From Ifrita kowaldi (Eukaryota > Chordata > Aves > Passeriformes > Cinclosomatidae), in NCBI GenBank assembly GCA_013398055.1, contig VZRS01001501.1, forward strand, positions 1 through 64,000: a stretch of DNA of 64,000 nt, read 5' to 3'. The translations under genes and the position numbers were made by a program. A model generated the notes under the pieces. The model saw only the letters and a program-made list of their open reading frames with translations, did not search any database and had not been told where the DNA came from. Numbering within the stretch: position 1 is the stretch's first letter; the number at the start of each line of letters is the position of its first letter. This document shows positions 61,369 to 64,000 of the stretch, one piece after another.

Positions 61369-61604
61369 GTGGGCGGCGGCGACAGGCTGGTCGTTACGAG
61401 CCGGCGGGCAGCGCAGGAAACACAGCGGCGGCGGCTGCGGCCGGCAAACACGGTGGAGGCGGCTGGCTGCGGCGGCGCTCGCCCTGTTGGGGAGGCAGCG
61501 GAGCACGAGGTCGTCGTGGTGACGAGCTGGTTCACAGAAACGGCGAAGCAGGCACAGGCAGGAAAGCAGGACCATAGAGAAGAAAAAAACGACAGGGGGG
61601 AGTG

Positions 61605-62445
61605 AGACCGAACTGGCCCTACAGGCGAGCCCCTGCTCCCTCCAAACAAGCCAAAAGCGAATGGGTCGCGCTGTGTTGCAGTTAACTGCTTTTGTGTGTT
61701 AAGGCTCCTCCCCCAGCCCGATTTCCCGGGCATCCGGGGTATGGGTATCATTGGCAAGTGAAGAGTCGCTCACACCCCAACAGTCGTGGAAGTCTTCTCT
61801 GTCCTGATTGGCTGCCAGGCAAAGCCTCCCCGGGACAGGGCTGCCAGCACGTGTACAGTCTTATAAAAATCAGATTGGTCTCTCTCACTGATACACAGAG
61901 GTGCAAGGACAGATGAAAGCTATTGATGACATCACATCCGTAATTTTATATATCTAATGTGAAGTTTGCACAATTTAAGAATGACTTCTAAATTATATTA
62001 AAGGTCATTAATAAACATGTCTTTNAGACCCAGCTGCCCCTACGGGCGAGCCCCTGCTCCCTCCAAACAAGCCAAAAGCGAATGGGTCGCGCTGTGTTGC
62101 AGTTAACTGCTTTTGTGTGTTAAGGCTCCTCCCCCAGCCCGATTTCCCGGGCATCCGGGGTATGGGTATCATTGGCAAGTGAAGAGTCGCTCACACCCCA
62201 ACAGTCGTGGAAGTCTTCTCTGTCCTGATTGGCTGCCAGGCAAAGCCTCCCCGGGACAGGGCTGCCAGCACGTGTACAGTCTTATAAAAATCAGATTGGT
62301 CTCTCTCACTGATACACAGAGGTGCAAGGACAGATGAAAGCTATTGATGACATCACATCCGTAATTTTATATATCTAATGTGAAGTTTGCACAATTTAAG
62401 AATGACTTCTAAATTATATTAAAGGTCATTAATAAACATGTCTTT
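61605..62445 (+). repeat. Tandem 400-bp identical copies split by an unknown base (61625-62024 and 62046-62445)
   Basis: The two copies are offset by 421 bases and appear identical over 400 bp. The first ends exactly at the unknown base 62025. The first 20 bases after it (62026-62045) are an imperfect copy of 61605-61624. Confidence 0.93.
62025..62025. other. Unknown base (n), assembly join
   Basis: Single n between the two 400-bp copies. Others are at 61053, 61349 and 63704. Confidence 0.95.
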
Positions 62446-62460
62446 TAATCCTACAACTTC

Positions 62461-63703
62461 TGTTGAGATTTCAGTCTTCTACGTTTAGTTAGTAATAGCA
62501 GGGTAAGGGTAGGGCTAGCTGAGTTTTGTGGGTTTATCTATTTTTCTGTTTAAAAAATGGATTTTGGGCTAAATATGTTTAAACAAAAATGTCAGTTTGC
62601 TGGGGAAACCTAAGGAACAAACCATCTAAACCAAACAAGCATAAAACCTCAAAAGAAAAAAATTTAAGTCAAATGTTCTTTTGAGTTGATAGCCAAGATA
62701 TTCCAGGATGGAATCAGTTTTCAGTATTACTAGAGTTGCTCTTTGTTGTTTTTTGAACTTAACAGTGCCTGGGGGTCCCAATTAAAATCAGGGATGTGCA
62801 GTGCCAAAACTGTGACAATGTCTACCAATGTATACTGTTAATTTCCTGATATTTTTACAACACAGACTCTTCCCACAAAGCCAGCTTCCCAGCTTCCCTC
62901 CTCTTTCTTTTTACAGCATTATTAAAAATTCAGGCTTTTAAAAGCCTGTATGTCATAAATGTTGAACATACTTGTCCTAAGCAGAGCCCGCAAATGAACA
63001 AACTTTAAAAAGTTTTGTGTAGAAAACATTTAATTTCTGGAAATCCACTTTACTTCTACTTCTACGATACTCTTATTTCCTATATGAAGATAGAGACTTC
63101 TACAAGTCTTACTTGATAATCAATCCAGCTATGATAAAGTTACAGTGCCTTCAATTCATTGCATTATCAAAAGGTCAATTGCTTAATGTACTTGAATTGG
63201 AATTTGCTGCAGGCATAGTTAGGAAGCAACTAATTCTGTGATGAATGGCAATTACAGTTAAAATTTGAATAGACAGTGCTGGAAAGGTATTGGCATTTAA
63301 TTTTTGCTTTAAGTGCAGAACTGTTTAATGAAAAAGCCCTCTGAGAGGCTAAAAATAATTGACCTTGCTTTGCATAGCATTTTCTTATCATTGCTATAAA
63401 TCTTTGCCAGTATCAGATTCACAGGACAAAAAGATCACAGACTCCTCAAAGCTCATTCTTGAAAATACCAAACTTCCAGATTCTAAAATGCATCTCACAT
63501 GAAATGACGTTAAATAAGCTTCTTAATTTTTGATATTACTGCAACATACCTTCTTGTTTCTACTCACTCTCTTTAGAGATCATGTAAACAGAAAGCATAG
63601 TTGCAAGATGCATTGTAAAATAAATAGTTTATTTTCAGAGTTTTCTTCACATAAATAAAATACACCATTTTGGGTGTGTGTCTATGTAGAGTAGTCAGTT
63701 GAA
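62461..63703. other. PDE1C: Intron 2 AT-rich DNA
   Basis: No recognised repeat or exon. The start of this stretch is repeated at the window end. Confidence 0.5.
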
Positions 63704-63704
63704 N

Positions 63705-64000
63705 CTGATACACAGAGGTGCAAGGACAGATGAAAGCTATTGATGACATCACATCCGTAATTTTATATATCTAATGTGAAGTTTGCACAATTTAAGAATG
63801 ACTTCTAAATTATATTAAAGGTCATTAATAAACATGTCTTTTAATCCTACAACTTCTGTTGAGATTTCAGTCTTCTACGTTTAGTTAGTAATAGCAGGGT
63901 AAGGGTAGGGCTAGCTGAGTTTTGTGGGTTTATCTATTTTTCTGTTTAAAAAATGGATTTTGGGCTAAATATGTTTAAACAAAAATGTCAGTTTGCTGGG
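63705..64000 (+). repeat. 296-bp exact duplicate of 62309-62604, starting after an unknown base
   Basis: From 63705 to the window end the sequence equals 62309-62604 base for base. The unknown base at 63704 marks the join. The repeat runs off the window. Confidence 0.92.

Larger units (their letters stand above)
60841..62460. promoter_or_regulatory. CpG-rich promoter-like or LTR-like module, partly duplicated by assembly
   Basis: This is by far the most CpG-rich stretch of the window (61100-61560 and 61660-61840). On the plus strand an inverted CCAAT box (GATTGGCTGCC near 61806) and a TATA box TATAAAAA (61862-61869) are followed about 140 bp later by AATAAA near 62011. That layout fits a retroviral LTR or a retained promoter. 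On the minus strand a weaker CCAAT/TATA pair and AATAAA (plus TTTATT 60931-60936) are also possible. Neither ends with target duplications nor a known family was secured. Long open frames on both strands reflect GC content. Copies at 61605-62024 and 62026-62445 are an assembly duplicate. Confidence 0.4.
34842..64000 (+). other. PDE1C: PDE1C intron 2, 5' part (at least 29 kb)
   Basis: The span runs from the GTAAGA donor at 34842 to the window end. I looked for the next exon, expected to encode LRSLVKQLERG in phase 2, and did not find it. The interval contains four CR1 remnants, several LTRs, a broken endogenous retrovirus and several probable assembly joins. Its apparent length is probably inflated by roughly 1 kb of falsely duplicated sequence. 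Confidence 0.7.

Noticed and set aside
61009..61757. Several 115-198-codon open frames on both strands
   Set aside because: They overlap each other in a GC-rich stretch, cross unknown bases and have no domain; low stop density explains them.
61692..62337. Biological tandem duplication of a 74-codon gene
   Set aside because: The two identical frames lie in the copy that abuts n 62025, so an assembly duplicate is far likelier; the peptide has no known similarity.
1..64000. CRISPR arrays, bacterial operons, telomeric repeats or microRNA-like hairpins
   Set aside because: No regularly spaced repeats, ribosome binding sites or TTAGGG arrays were seen; hairpin prediction was not possible by eye.

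Overview
The window is nuclear DNA from a bird, most likely a passerine. Three things point there. It carries several CR1 LINE copies, in both orientations. It has a short tRNA-Ile-headed SINE with a CR1-type tail, the architecture described for the passerine TguSINE1 family. It also has many avian-type ERVL/ERVK long terminal repeats (LTRs). There are no bacterial features: no operons, Shine-Dalgarno sites or CRISPR. Nearly all long open frames are chance or transposon-derived.

One host gene is recognisable, on the plus strand: PDE1C (Ca2+/calmodulin-dependent cyclic nucleotide phosphodiesterase 1C). Its first coding exon for the MESPTKEIEEFE N-terminus lies at 11530-11630 and ends at a GTAAGT donor. 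The next coding exon is a 27-nt microexon at 34815-34841, between a pyrimidine-rich CAG acceptor and a GTAAGA donor. The reading frame and the remembered PDE1C protein agree across the junction. On this reading 11631-34814 is intron 1 and everything from 34842 to the window end is intron 2. The stretch 1-11529 is upstream of this exon; it is promoter/5' UTR near the exon and otherwise intergenic, or an intron of longer isoforms.

Layout. 1-11.5 kb: unique AT-rich DNA with an LTR-like element (1.76 kb), a T/G low-complexity tract (5.5 kb), a minus-strand solo LTR (7.0 kb) and the SINE (8.7 kb). 11.5-34.8 kb: intron 1, with a minus-strand CR1 split by a solo LTR (16.1-18.1 kb), an abutting plus-strand CR1 (18.1-18.6 kb), a solo LTR with perfect 6-bp duplication (22.4 kb) and another LTR (23.3 kb). 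34.8-64 kb: intron 2, with CR1 pieces at 39.5, 43.5-46.8, 52.5-55.6 and 56.8 kb, ERVL-type LTRs at 40.3 and 52.1 kb, a composite broken endogenous retrovirus at 49.0-51.5 kb that keeps an integrase catalytic triad, a solo LTR inside a CR1 (54.5-55.2 kb) and a CpG-rich promoter-like module (61-62.5 kb).

The sequence has six single unknown bases (53951, 54083, 61053, 61349, 62025, 63704). Each borders a direct duplication of 19 to about 400 bp. I read these as assembly joins where overlapping contigs were not collapsed. No new biological system is evident. The most interesting points are the frame-neutral PDE1C microexon in the calmodulin-binding segment, and a 123-bp block shared in opposite orientation between 42.7 kb and the retroviral remnant at 50.9 kb.
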